Positions 51,891 to 64,000 are shown, numbered from the stretch's first letter. The stretch: DNA of 64,000 nt from Tribonema minus (GCA_017506865.1 JAFCMP010000170.1:1-64000); one strand, 5' to 3'. A program made the numbers and translations. The notes: generated from the sequence alone by a model not told the origin.

Positions 51891-54800
51891 ATGCCTGGAA
51901 GCTCCATGCGATCCTCGAACTGTACGACTCTGCTGCTGCTACTGGTGCTGTCGGGCACCACTTCCACTCCTCTAAGGGCGCTTTGAGTTGACGATCCTAC
52001 CGTACCTCAGAGTCTGCTGGATCAATCCTTGGCAGCTGCTGCCACCTATGGAGACGAGTATGCCGGTGTGATGGGTGTCCTGTCTGCAGATGCCATTGTT
52101 GCCAACGCACCACCTCTACTCTTTACTTACGGCGAGTTCAATCTAGCGCTGGGCGTTCCCTTCACTGCCGACAATCTCTTCCCCATCGGCTCCAATACGA
52201 AGTTGCACATTGCTGTTGCCATCTACCAAATGCAAGAGATGGGCTTGCTGCATGTGGAGGACGCAGTCAACGACTACATGCCACCGGATATGGCCGAGTT
52301 TGGCACGCCAGGACCTTGGCGCCCTCAAGTGCCAGGTGTGTGTGGGGATTGTCTTTTCAAGCATTACATGTGTTGTATCTTTCTCCATGTGCGCAGTGTT
52401 ATGGATTGTCACAGCCAGGCAGCTCCCCAATAATATCACTGTTTGCATTTGCTTTGCGCAGGGGACCCGACCTGCCAGCGACCGACCCTGGTAAATCTGA
52501 TGGAAATGAGCTCGGGACTGAAGGAGCCTTTCATCTGTGATGACAGTGGCAAAATCATTGTAAGTATCCTGCTCGACGCTGTGGACCTCATGCTGACACA
52601 GTTGTCATTTACTGTGTCGCGGTCACTGATGCAAGCTTGAGTCCTTCAGCTCTTCAAATTGCATCTATTAGTATGGCAACTGATTAAGCGTATGTCATGT
52701 AGGAGCACTCGGCGCCTCGATACACTGGCAGTATACTATAGCACCCCTTATGACGTGGGGAGGCATTGTGGATCAGTATAGCAACGAAAGGTCTGAGTAA
52801 ATGGCTGCCACATGATGCATGACACAGGCGCATAGCTGATGGGTTGCTATTTCTCTCATGCAGTATACTTCACAGTACTTGGTAGCTTGAATTTAGTTGC
52901 AACATGGCTGCTTCACTTTGCTTCACCATCCAGATTGGCCTTGCCAGGTCGTGTGGTGCATGCGCTTCTTAGCTCTAGCGTTTTTCACGCTGATTACTTC
53001 ATGCTGGGATGTGCATGTCAAACAAGCACCATGTCGTCGTGTTGCAGTCAACTTCAACATGCTCCTTTGAGCGCTTTGCAGCTCAATGCTCGAGCAGCTC
53101 ATCTCAGGCGCATTTATATAATACATGACACGCTGATAGTTGAAGCAGCCGTCACAGCCGTCGTAAGTCTAGCAACACGAAGGGCTAGCAAGTGTTTCTG
53201 ACTGCATGTCAATGCAGCAGCCGTGGCAAATGCAAACACCTGTCAAGCCTTTTCTCATGGTGCAGCATACAGGTGAATCTGCATCCCTACAGCGTCAGCG
53301 CTCCGCAAAATTCATGGAAACATGCATTCATACCGCTTTTAGGTCAGCATCGAACTCAATCACTCAGATCCATCGAAAAACTACTGGTACACAGATACTT
53401 TAAGCTTCGCTCCTTTAGACACCCGACAAACAGTGGCATGGGCCATTCACCACGAAGGAACTGCATGCCTCAAGCAGCTGCGCCTTACCAGTCACCAAAA
53501 AACCCCTGCTCTCCCATTTCGCCATGCAATGCTCGATGAACGTTTTCAAAGTTGGTTGTTAGATGTACCACTGCTGAAACTTCAAGGAATTCAATGTACT
53601 CAGTTGGCATGAATTTGTTCAATGCGTACATTCAATGCATGTAGGATCGCAAGTAAATTGTATTTCTGGAATATTGTCAAAAATCAAGTTCAACATTCAA
53701 TGCATGTAGGACCGCAAGTAAATTGTATTTGTGGAATGTTGTCATAAATCAAGTCCATCATGTATTGCACACAATCATTGCAGGCCCATGGCATCCTTGA
53801 CAATGGCGGCCCCTGAGCATTTTACCAAGGCATAGCAAAAAGGTGGCTCAGATGTATATTCCTTCCTAATCATCATGATGAACTTGAATTGATGAACTGT
53901 CTGTACGAACCTTCGTTTCACACGGTATGGGATTGCATCACCATGCCTGCTGCTGAACCATGGGCCATGACTGATACAGAAAGCCGTGTCACACGTCTTG
54001 CGACGCTTTCTGTGCTTCTGCTTGCATCTTTGCCAGTATACGTCCACCTGCTTCTGGAATGCCAGCGGCATCAACGTATACGAGTACTCAGGTCACATCT
54101 CGGACTACCTGGGGCTCTGGATTAATGCACCCATGAACTTTGTGCCAGGTACGGCGTAGTACATGTAGTTTAATTGTTAATTGCATGCTCCAGCTTGAGG
54201 AGCACAATTCCTGTGAACTTTATGCTCTCACGCTTGTACTGTGCGTACGTGGACACTGCGGTAGAAATGCATCAGCTAGCTGATTTTATGCTTCACCTTA
54301 CACATCATTTACAAACCTCTACCCTGTACCTCTTCACGCCATTACTGTTTAACATGAACATGCCACTGTGCAGTGAGCCCGTCTATGATTGCCGATTTCC
54401 TTGCTGTGGAGAGGGTTGCCAATCCCTGCAGCACAAAGCTCACGAAGTTGCACACATAGTCATCCATTTGTCATGTGTAAATTATTGCTGCTCTCCTGTA
54501 TCAGCCACTGAAGGGCTTGAAGGTACACTTGCAGCTTCATCTCTTGAGTTCCAGCGCAGTCGTGAGCTGTCACTAGTTATTATCAGGTCCGCTTGCTTCT
54601 TGTCAAGTGACACGGCTTAATCTTCAACACAGACAATAAAAGTCTATTCACACAAATTCATCATAGACAACGACCTTATCAGCACCGGGCCACGGCCATG
54701 TGCATCCCAGAGAGATTGGCATGCATGCCTCCATTCTGCAAGTTCAACAACAACAGCCCGCAGGCACCGCACTCACCAAAACGACTGTTTCTGCTGAGAG

Positions 54801-55813
54801 GCTCATGCCCTTGTCTAATCACAGAGAAGGGCACTGCTCTTTTGCTTGCATGCTTCAGCAAGCCATGGGCTGCTATCCAGGCGCTTGCCATCAAGTCAGA
54901 ACTGCCAAGGCCCAGCTGCACGTATACATCATGATACATAGGTTACATAACTTAGTTGGCTTGTACAACTCAGCGGGTGCGTGTTCAAGTCGGCAAGGTC
55001 ACAGTGCGACACCCTCCTTGTATGGTGTTGTGCTAATCCACGCCACCACTCACCTGCTTTTCAGGCACTGAGTACCACTACGAGACTGGCAACTGGATCC
55101 TACTCGCGTACATCATTGAAAGAATCAGCGGCCAGTCCCTTTCCGCCTACCTGCAGGAGAACATCTACCAGTACGCGACGCCCGACGTGGACAACGACAT
55201 CATCTACGATCCTTATGGTGGCGCACACGCGCTCCTCCCGAGGCGCATGGACTCGTACCGTAAGTTCATTGACAGCGACAGCGGCGCCGAGATTGCCACA
55301 GGTTCTTGCACCCCCTACATCCAACCCGGGGTAGTCAGCGGCGCCGGCGGCAGCTTCGCGACCATCGCTGCCGAAATGGATCTCTATCGCATTCTCTTCC
55401 ACAGCACGCCCCTCGGAGGACCAATAATCAGTGAAGATTCTGTCAGGGAGATTATGAAGCCGCGAAAGGAGATGGCGCCTGGCACGGCCGCTCCGTGGTT
55501 TGCGCAGGGCTTGACGGTGTTGCCCAGCCCAGAGGGTGGTGATGTGCCAAAGGCGGTGCTGTACTGCGGTGGCATAGAGTGTACCAACACTTGCATTCTG
55601 AGTCTGACGGGGGGAGGCATAGTGGCTGCGTGGAGCAACGTAGAGATGGCCAATGTCACGATGGCAGAGTATGAGTCATTTTCCACCATGTCAATGTCAG
55701 ATGCCATCAACGGAGCCATCGAAGGCGTCACCTATCCCTATCACAGGGCCAGCGAGCTGCTGATGCAGTTGATGGCCATCTGGTTTGGTGCACCAGCGCC
55801 CCCATGGCCATGA
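51891..55813 (+). CDS. Secreted beta-lactamase / DD-peptidase-like serine hydrolase, 4 exons, in-frame TGA near the N-terminus
   Basis: A PF00144-type serine hydrolase (class C beta-lactamase, DD-peptidase and esterase superfamily). Exons: first exon ending 52335, 52462-52559, 54037-54148, 55065-55813, all GT-AG and in phase; from 51987 they give 435 residues. The nucleophile motif is SNTK in LFPIGSNTKLHIAVAIYQM. TLVNLMEMSSGL is the usual following stretch, HYETGNWILLAYIIERISG covers the YxN region, and YCGG...LTGGGIVAAWSN the HTG/KTG region. The frame upstream from ATG 51891 reads a typical signal peptide with a Leu-rich core (CTTLLLLLVLSG) in the same frame, but TGA at 51984-51986 separates it from VDDPTVPQSLLDQ. 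Several cysteines fit a secreted protein. The substrate cannot be told. With the stop the product would need another start (the next ATG is 52071) or readthrough; it may also be a decaying gene or a base error. Confidence 0.8.
53632..53753 (+). repeat. 61-bp tandem duplication in the hydrolase intron
   Basis: CAATGCATGTAGGAxCGCAA ... ATTGTATTTxTGGAATxTTG is repeated twice head to tail. It is AT-rich, lacks exon sequence and so differs from the exon echoes. Confidence 0.85.
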
Positions 55814-58800
55814 GCTCCAAGGTGTCAAATGCCCTTCAGCTGCAGCAGTAATTGGCCATCCATGCTGTAGCGGCCATCCATGCTGTAGCTTGTACCTAGT
55901 AGCGCAGAGCCAGCGAGTTGCTGGGCAAGTCAAGCCCACCATCTACCATGATTTTACCTGCCAATGCCGGCGCCTGGAGCCTGCTAGTGATCCCATCAGG
56001 GCAACTATATTGGTTGATTAGTGGCGGTAATAGCCGCAGCGCGTGATACATTAGATGCACCTGGATGTCATCCATCAGATTCTGCTCTGTAGATGATTGC
56101 ATCTTCAACATCCTTTACCAACGTCTCAAATGTCAACTTGGCAACTGGACCCAAGAGGCATTTGCCTTTGCGCAAATCGACTGAGTGTACCATTCTCTTG
56201 TTGCTACCACATGAAAAATTTCTCTTATTTGCACATGTGCGCAATTGCCAAGAACTGGCTGCTGCGAAAGTTGTGAGGCGACCCTAGAGTTAGAGGGGCC
56301 TATTTAGCCATATTCTGCCACACAGGCTTTATGCTATGTTCTGCCACAGCACTGCAGATGCTATCATGCTAATCGTTCGTCACCAATTCCCTGCTATAAG
56401 CCTTAGCGCCTCGCTGCTGCTTGCATTAGCCAACCATGAAGGTCCATGTGGGCTGCGTTAGGAGTTACTAAGGCCGCCATCCCCTTTCTCATGGCACTAC
56501 AGTAGTTGGCTGGGTCAAGGTAGGAGCTTGGTGAGGTGTCACCAACAACAGCTGGTAGCTACACACATACACACATCTGGAGACTGGCACACCCCCGTTC
56601 CCACATTGGCAACCAAGACAGGACAGGTACCTATATGCGTTGTATCGAGACCACCTGGGCGCACACAAAGCACGTTGAACAGGTGCATGAGATTCTGGTC
56701 TGTGTGTATGAGGGGCAGAGGGGTTTGTCTCATGATGCATCTACAGCTAATTACTAACAAAAGAACAGCACTTCAAGTCAAGTATGTACAACAGTTCAAA
56801 ACCTGGCGCGGCGGAGTGGTCAAAAAGCCGCAGCTGCTAGTGCCTGCCCTAATACTAAAATACTCATGGCTTCTTCCATGGACAACGGGCTGACAAAATC
56901 CGGTCCGATACTACAGTATGTTTCCAGATGGTCTCAGTCACCATGGGTACCCGGGTAACTCATTGCACATCCATTGCAGAAAAGTCAACGGCTGATGGGT
57001 TGAACTTCCTGTGACCACAAATATATTCTTGTTTTGAGCGTACTTCATATGATTGCATCACGCAATGCCATGATGCCTGCCACATTCAATTGTATGCTGC
57101 ACACAAACCGACCGTACTGCAGCAGTACTTGTCTGGTGCAGTTACTGCTGGTCTTACTCTGCCTGACTTGAAGAATGATGATTCAAACCCTGAGACTCAC
57201 TATCAAGCTGCCATATTCATGAGGCGGTCTGCACAAGTGCGCCTGCCCCTTCTTTCCCTAAAGCTGCCAGCTGGCAGCGGACACCCCCCCAATGGAAGCA
57301 GCAGAGGTCACCCCCCCCCTCACAGAATGTGATTTTGCTGTACCCCCCGCTGCCACCTTGTGCCCGCCCCTGGTGGAAGCAGCGCTCTACGCGTGCATCA
57401 TTCAAAATGCTGAAACCCCCTTAATTCATGCTCCCCGGCAAACGTCGTCGGGTGCCCCATTTGGCATGGTGATGTCCCTGCACCCTGCTCCCCTGATCCG
57501 CCAAGTGCACCATGCCCCTTCTCGTCCATCATGGGTTGTTGCTTGCAAGCCATGGCGCTATAATTAGCATCCAACATAAAAAATGGTGCCAAGCAACAAC
57601 AACTGATGCATGATAACACGCTGCAAGAAGAGGTCAAGAAAGCATTGAGGTAGTGCTTCTCGGCAACCCTGATCTGCACTCTCCACACGGAAAGCACACG
57701 GCACTCTCGCGGCTATCCGGTGGTCTCGATCAGGCAGGAGCTACTGCAAAAGCTAGCAGGAGAAGATCGCAGTGCATCGCACTCAAATGTGCTCATTGCT
57801 TCCAGGATCTGCAGTGGCTAGTCCGTGATCGGTCATTGTTGTCTGAGACACCTGAGAAAGGAACAATAGTTGGCAGATCTAGCACAGCACAGGCGAATGG
57901 GAGCTGTGATTGCAGCACCTGCATCAGGAGAATGTAAGCGCCGCAAGAAACTCCTGGACAGACGCTATCTGACAGCGACAGCTCAAGGGGTGAAGTTGGC
58001 AGTATGTCGGGTGTGTCCACCTCCGCGCTGGATCCGTAGAGCCTTGAGCGTTGTGCGCATTGCCGATGCAAGTTAAAAAACAAACCGGCCTCCACTGGCA
58101 GGTCGTCCGGTACATGCTAAGCCACACGGACAAGCCAGACTGAAGCAAGGGGCTGCAGCGCCTCAGCTGTGTGCCACAGGCAGTGCTGGGTGTGCTGCAG
58201 CGGCATGAGGACCTATGCCAGGACTAAAAATCTAACATGGCCGATGACACAGCAACGTTCAAGAAGCTGACGACATTTTCCTTGTGCCAAGGTGACAGCT
58301 GCATGCACGTGAGCAGAGTCTTCAAATTGAATGCACAGTTGGGTCTGGCATGTGGCAGGTAGGCCCACGCTATGGCGTGTACTGCAGGCTAGAGAAGACG
58401 TACCTACATACTTGATGCGCATGTGTTTGAGGCGGCGAGTGGGTCACACTCTTTAACATTTTCAGAGTTGTCTCTGTCGATTCTGCTTGCTGCCTGTCCT
58501 TGGGCATCGAATGACATATTGAGGATGCGTGACGCATTCGAGGCGGGGGGGCAAGGGGGACCAGGTTGACACAATAGCTTCATTTGCCACATGCAAGACC
58601 CAACTGCGCATTTAAGGCTCGGCTCGCGTGCAGCTCACCTGGGCACCAGGAAATGTTTTGAGCTTCTCGGATCTGGCTGTGTCATCGGCCATTTTAAATA
58701 CACCCCTTCTTGCAGAATCAGTGGTGTAGTCTAGGTCCCCATGCAGCTGCAGCACATCAGCACTGTGGCACACAGCTGAGGAGGTGCCGCAGCCACTTCG

Positions 58801-58948
58801 CCCCAGTCTGGCTTATCTTGTGGTTTCGAATGTAGCGGAGGCCCTGGAGGCAGAAGCGCGTTGCGCAAGACGCTCAAGGCTCTGCGGATCAAGGGAGGAA
58901 AACCCTAAACTGCGCGAGACTTCAAGCATTGAAGTTTGGTTTTGGATC
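55814..58948. other. Gene-poor region between the hydrolase and SART3-like genes
   Basis: No recognisable gene. A short duplication GGCCATCCATGCTGTAGC is at 55853 and 55871. C-runs lie at 57284 and 57313. A frame at 57653-57937 has four cysteines near its end (CDCSTC) but no family I can name. Promoter elements of the SART3-like gene must lie near the end; I see no clear TATA box. Confidence 0.45.
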
Positions 58949-61900
58949 ATGAAAAATCCGACCTCGAGAGTAGTCATGACTGATGATAGCATGGCCGTAG
59001 AAGTCGAGATAGGGGTGGCGATGCCACCTCCAGACCTTGTCAGCGTCGCCACGGGCGACAACTCGGCAGCCGCAGCAGCTGCAGCTTCAATGCAAGATTC
59101 CGCTATTGAGCTGGAAGCATTGCATAAGGCCGTCAAGGCCAATCCTCGCAGCTACGATGCGCACCTGACCCTGGTACAGACTCTCAGAACAGCTGGCGTA
59201 GAGCACAGGGAAGCCCTCAGGCAGGCAAGGGAGACATTCGCCAAGGCTTTCCCACTGAGTCCGGAACTCTGGGCGGATTGGATCGCAGACGAGAAGGCCG
59301 GGGGCGGCAATGCTGCGGATGTGAAGGCGTTGTACGAAAGGGCCTTCAAAGACTATCAGTGCGCCGCGCTGTGGCCTGGATACCTGGAGCTGCTGGACGA
59401 GATGAGCGACAACGAGGTAAGGGATGGTTGAAGTTCACGTTAATTGTGGTGGAGTGAGTTCGCCCTGATGTAGCAGTGTAAATTTGTCTTATCAGTACTG
59501 AGCCATGCTGGTCAGCAACGCTCTAGCACTATAGGTTCATCTTCGTCCGATCACAAAGGTGATGTTGTTGTGCCCATGCTGAAGCCCTGCAGGTCAGATC
59601 GGCGTGCCTGCTTAATTGCATCAATCAGCTCAAGAAAGTAGCACTGGCATTGCAACAATCCGGAGCCAAAAAGGCTGTGATGCTTCTTGCTCAATGAACC
59701 AGCTCGCTGACAACACTAGTTGGACAAGAATTTGTCGACAATCAGACTGCCGTCAGTGCTGAGTTTCATGAGGAAGAGGCTGTGTGTATGAGACATGGCA
59801 CAGTGCGCCTGCCACAAAGGAAGTAAGTTGTCTAGGTGACCGTGCTGGTCGTCTGAATATATGTGGCCACGACTACCTAAGCCTGCTGTATTGAAAGCTG
59901 CTACAGCCTGCGTTGCTTGTGCCTCGGAACTCATAGTAATCTTGGCGTCATAACCGCAACATGTCTACATACTGCTGAGAGGGGTACGGGGCAGATTGGT
60001 ATGCAGTACCGTCATGTGCCTATTTAGGCCGACCGGGCCAACATTAGGCATCGTGAAATAAAGCACTCGGACACTGAATTAGGATCACGCGAAAAAAGCA
60101 CCAGGCCTAATTACGACAGAGCCTCAGGAACACCCCACATGAGCACACATGACACATGTCCATGAGCGCGTCCTTCTGAAACAGTTTCGGCAAAAATTCA
60201 ACTTCCAGGTTGTTTTTGCGAACTCGAGAAACGGTAGTGAACGGGGGGAAAGCCATCATTGTGCGGCTGCAAACAGACTGCACATCAATATCACGACACT
60301 TTTGAGCATGGAACTCGCCATCTGCTTGTCTGCTATGGCGTTCCGGTTCATTTATTTGACCGTGCGAGCACACAAATAGGGCCACGCAACCATTAGGTCA
60401 ACACGGTGGATGTGCCACCAGGCCTAATTGAGAATGCCAGAAAAAACACCTGGGCATAATTAGGATTGGTGCCCGGTACACGCCAATTGTTGGCCCGGTC
60501 AGCCTAAATAGGCACATGACGGTAAATGCTTACAAGGGTGTTCAGCAATCATCGAGTATAAGAACTGCTGTACTGTAGCGTTTCGTTGGTATTGTGACGG
60601 CAGGCTGTTGGTGCACATCACAGGAAGGCAGGGGGGCTGTTAATTCTGCGGTCACCAGCACTGGTTCTCGTCAGCGCCCGAATGTGAGCGCAGAGGGCAT
60701 AGCTTATGCCGGCACATGGTGCGGCGCGAGGGCATACATTCAGTGTTTAGCTTGTCAAGTACTTGAACGGTGAAGTAGAACGACTGGGGCGGCAACACAT
60801 ATGTGTGCTTGGGACAATCTTTGCGTGCAGTGTGGCCGACAGGATGCACGCGCTGCAGTGCAACCCACACGGAGTTGAAGTGCGCTGTGTCTCAAGCGCA
60901 CTTGAAGTGGAGCCTTCAGCGGGAGGCGAGCGCGGATAAGCTGCTCACCGTTGAACCTAAATGATAACTTTAACTCTGATTCATTCTAACTGCATTAGCC
61001 CAGGTGCACTTGCTTGCTCATGTTCTGTGCAAGTTGCCCAATTTGGAGGCAGGCGCACATGGCAGTGCTTACGGGGGGGTTGCACGCACCCGCTATCCAT
61101 GTGTTCGGTTGCCACATCATGTCTCTTTTCAAAAGCAGCCCAACATGCAGAAGTATGACTACATTTGACATCAAGGTATCGATATCCCATCCTCCCGCAT
61201 GGCAGGGGCTGTGCACAGCGAAGGTGCAATGCCCATCAGGGGTGAGAGGGGGGGGTTAGGGCGTCACCTGCCTGCTTCAAAACCGGTGTGATGGCAGTTC
61301 AAAATCCCAAACTGTAGTGATGCACTGACCACTTCTGCGTTCGTGACGTTCAATTTTTAGAAGCGTATTACTTGTCACGTCAAACGCAGGATCTACTCTT
61401 TGTGACGTCTGTTATCGATAATGTCAACTGATCGTGCGAGACGCAGGATCTGGCTGCGATGGAGCAGGGACAGGCCCCCGAGGTGACGCTCACCGCTGTT
61501 GAACGATGGCAACTCGACGCCTCCAAGTGTAGCGATGCACTGACCATTACTTTTGTCGTGTTGCACTGACCGCTACTGCGGTCGTGATGTTTCTCACGCT
61601 TACAATGCAGGAACTGTCTGAGACGGAGTTGAGACAAGCCCACGAGGCGGCGCTCACCGCGGTCGGCGTGCACCCCACAGTCGGGCCGCAGGTGTGGGCC
61701 GCATACCGCACGTTCGAGCAGGACGAGCTGCAGGATCTGGAGGTGGGTGGTGACGTGCCTGTGTGCATGAACTTCAAGAGTCAACTGCCGGAACTGGTGC
61801 GATCGGGCAGAGATTGCAGACACCAGCAGGCGTTGATCGGCGCGCGTGTGGCGGCGTACGGGGAGCCGATTGCTGCACTAGCCCTTCAATTAATTTGCGT

Positions 61901-63228
61901 CCACTTCAGATTGTTCCTCTGCTTGGGGCCAAGCAGACTGTTGCACCCAAAAAGAGCCATCAGCAGCTGGTGCATGCGTCAGCAGCACTGCTGTCGCGGC
62001 AGCTGTTGGTTCCTCTCTCACGGCAGGTAACTGCGCTTTCACCAGTGCTCTTTGCCCCAAAATGGATCAGGCGCTGTAGTGGATCCTCACGGTTCACCGC
62101 GTAAACTGCGACACGTTTCTCTTACAAAGAAGTATCAATCAAAAGGTGATCGGTGGAAGGCATCCAATTTGGTGGCTAACTACACCTTGTCACGTAGAGC
62201 TCTACTTCGAAGTACGATCTTTTTATTTGTTTCCATCAATGTTGATTCTCAGCCTCTGAAGCTGCCCTTTGCCTGCGGTGCAGGAAACCGGTGCATCGGA
62301 AGAGGAGCTAGCGGCTGCGCCTAGCGGCTGCGCGTGTGCGCATCATGGCGCTGCTCTCGCAGTCGCAGTTGTGCATCCTCGCGGTTTGCCGCATAAACTG
62401 CAACACTTTTCTTTTACATAAATCAAAAATGTGTCTCAGCCTCTGCAACTGCCCTTTGTCCGCGGAGCAGGAAACCGGTGCATCGGAAGATGAGCTAGCG
62501 GCCGTGCGCACGCGCATCATGGCGCTGCTCTCACGGCAGCTGACGGTGCCCCTTCCCGGGAACGAGACCGTTCTTCAGCTGGCGGTGGCGCTGTCGCAGG
62601 ACCTGGCGGCCGACGCTGCATCGGCGGAGAAAGAGGCCAAGCGTCTGCGCGAGGCGCATAGGAGGACGGAGGTGAGGGGCTGTGTACGCAGTGGTACTTG
62701 GTTGGCAGTACCTGGTAATGTGAGAACCACTTGCAGCAGCTGTGGATTGCAGTTTCAGTGTCGGATGTGCTGCTGGAGCAGCAGTGTACGCTCTTATAGC
62801 CAGGTGCGTCCACGGCATGTGTGTGCAGGCTGATGCGTGGGCCACTTGCTTCATGCACGAATTTGCTTGTGCGCATTGTGCAGAACGTCTATGCCTGCTG
62901 GCCAGCGCATGCTTCCACGCTCTTCCACATACGACTCGCACACGAGTCAAATGTCGTCATACCCTGCTGCTCAATTTTTGGGGCAGCGCTTTGCATTCGC
63001 CACGCCATGTGAGTCAAATGTCGAAATACCCTGTTGCTTGATTTTTGGCGCAGCGCTTTGCATTCGCTACGCCATGTGTATTGTGTCTACAACTACATCG
63101 GGTGCAGCGTTGTTTGCTGAACCCCCCTGCCCTCTCTGCCTCCCCCCCCCCCACACACACACCATCATTCACAGGCACAGCTCCAGCCGCGGCTTGTTAT
63201 GGAAGGCAAGGTGGCCGAAGCCGTCAAG
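58949..63228 (+). CDS. SART3: SART3/Prp24-like HAT-repeat splicing factor, N-terminal part, continues past the window
   Basis: Exons in phase: 58949-59416 (from the first in-frame ATG; another is at 58976), 61611-61742, 62471-62671 and 63175-63228, donor GTGCGG, with the rest outside the window. The protein shows half-a-TPR repeats: FPLSPELWADWIADE, ALYERAFKDYQCAALWPGYL, then ALTAVGVHPTVGPQVWAAYR with FEQDE, and LLSRQLTVPLPGNETVLQL. This order and the phrases match SART3, where FPLTEEIWLEW-, LFEKAVKDY-, ALSSVGLHMTKG- and LFRRQLAIPLY-type segments follow each other. SART3 recycles U6 and U4/U6 snRNPs; the RRM domains expected at the C-terminus are not in the window. Residues 1-60 are acidic/Ala-rich and not conserved. 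Partial copies of exons 2 and 3 sit in the introns. The family call is good; the start codon and last exon are less certain. Confidence 0.8.
60009..60522. mobile_element. 514-bp MITE-like element with 34-bp terminal inverted repeats
   Basis: Positions 60009-60042 and 60489-60522 are inverted repeats differing at one base, starting CCGTCATGTGCCTATTTAGG. Both ends are flanked by TA (60007-60008 and 60523-60524), consistent with a TA target duplication. Internally, CACCAGGCCTAATT occurs on both sides (near 60100 and 60416). No transposase is visible in the interior. It lies in intron 1 of the SART3-like gene and is probably a non-autonomous DNA transposon. Confidence 0.7.
61430..62360 (+). repeat. 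Echoes of SART3-like exons 2 and 3
   Basis: 61437-61530 repeats the CGAGGxGxCGCTCACCGC region of exon 61611-61742 with shifted frame. 62280-62350 repeats CAGGAAACCGGTGCATCGGA and GCGCATCATGGCGCTGCTCTC of exon 62471-62671. Confidence 0.8.
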
Positions 63229-63544
63229 GTGCGGACCCATAGAAGTATCAACAATTGATTACTTTCAAATGCAATCCAATGCCTTGGATACACTGCCGTG
63301 TACAGGCTATTAGGGCACGAATGTTATTCATTACGGTTATTGGTGGAAGGCACTTGCGGCTAACCACTCCTTGTCACCTAGAGCTTCACGATCTTTTGAA
63401 TCTTTTTCATTCATTAAAGTGAATCTGAACATGCGTGGACACAATGCAGCATCGCAAGCACAACGCAGCACGGCAGTGCGCAGTCTTCGTGTGCTCATGC
63501 ACGTCGTGCGAAGAGCCGGCAGTGACGCAGTCCAATGACTGGTG

Positions 63545-64000
63545 CGGTGACTTGTACCCAAGGCGCTCATGCATACCGCATGACGCAGCATGTGCTCTTG
63601 CATACCAACCGTATGTTGCAGGCCGACGCATGTTTGACGCTCGTGCGCGCACACTACCCATGATGCTTATGCGCACGGTATGGCACATACCCGTGACATT
63701 CATGCATACCGTATGATGCTCATGCATACAGCATGACGCACCAAGTACCCATGCAAACCGCATGGCGCATGCTGCATCGCGCTCACACATACGGTATGCA
63801 TACCCGTGCATACTGTATGGCGCAGGCCGGCGTCGTGCCCCTGGCGCTCGCGCCCCGGCTTGCACTCATGCCACTCTCATGCAATGGCATGACGTTCATG
63901 CATGCCGCATGACGCACTAAGTATCCATGCGCACCGTATGGCGCATACCGCAGGATGCTCATGCATGCCGTATATCGCGCCGCACTCATGCATACACAAC
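63545..64000 (+). repeat. Degenerate CATGCATACCGTATG satellite
   Basis: Variants of CATGCATACCGTATGACGC and GCGCACGGTATGGC repeat every 20-40 bp to the window end. Many units are near-palindromic (GCATGCCGCATG, CATACGGTATG). No exon is visible in it; it sits in an intron of the SART3-like gene or beyond. Confidence 0.75.

Noticed and set aside
57217-57405. Gly-rich minus-strand frame near C-runs as a gene
   Set aside because: Sequence is dominated by C-run translation and lacks a start context or homologous domain.
1-64000. CRISPR array or bacterial operon
   Set aside because: The repeats vary in length and are tied to exon ends, there are no cas genes, and all genes are spliced eukaryotic genes.

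Overview
This is nuclear DNA from an intron-rich, GC-rich single-celled eukaryote, most likely an alga; the sequence alone does not let me separate a green alga from a haptophyte or another algal lineage. The evidence is long genes split into many short exons with phase-consistent GT-AG junctions plus two GC-AG introns, interstitial TTAGGG/CCCTAA tracts, long poly-C and CAG runs, and a trehalose synthase fused to a starch-binding (CBM20) domain. There are no operons and no rRNA genes.

Layout. (1) 0.36-29.7 kb, minus strand: one gene of 27 exons that I could join in phase into a 1028-residue protein, CBM20 - GT20 trehalose-6-phosphate synthase - HAD trehalose-6-phosphate phosphatase. Only about 3.1 kb of the 29 kb is coding. 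(2) 29.7-31.4 kb: divergent intergenic region with a TATAAA box facing right. (3) 31.4-47.4 kb, plus strand: a DNA polymerase lambda-type family X polymerase (BRCT, 8-kDa domain, fingers/palm/thumb), 14 well-supported exons and one tentative N-terminal exon. (4) 47.4-51.9 kb: gene-poor, low-complexity DNA. (5) 51.9-55.8 kb, plus: a four-exon secreted beta-lactamase/DD-peptidase-like serine hydrolase with an in-frame TGA just after its signal peptide. (6) 55.8-58.9 kb: gene-poor. (7) 58.9-63.2 kb and beyond the window, plus: the start of a SART3/Prp24-type HAT-repeat splicing factor. (8) The last ~450 bp are a degenerate CATGCATACCGTATG-type satellite.

The most unusual property is that the introns of the first two genes, and partly the fourth, are built largely from 'exon echoes': degenerate tandem copies (roughly 70-190 bp period) of the adjacent exon end together with its splice junction. 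Donor-side copies sit in the downstream intron and acceptor-side copies in the upstream intron. This looks like a record of intron growth by tandem duplication across exon-intron borders. Two enzymes also carry substitutions at catalytic positions: the phosphatase HAD motif I reads DYGGT instead of DYDGT, and the polymerase has Asn at the position of the Schiff-base lysine of the dRP lyase. An intron of the trehalose gene also carries an inverted pair of related ORFs of an unrecognised family, and the SART3-like gene has a 514-bp element with 34-bp terminal inverted repeats.

The genes belong to unrelated pathways (trehalose metabolism, DNA repair, secreted hydrolase, splicing factor recycling), as expected for a eukaryotic chromosome.
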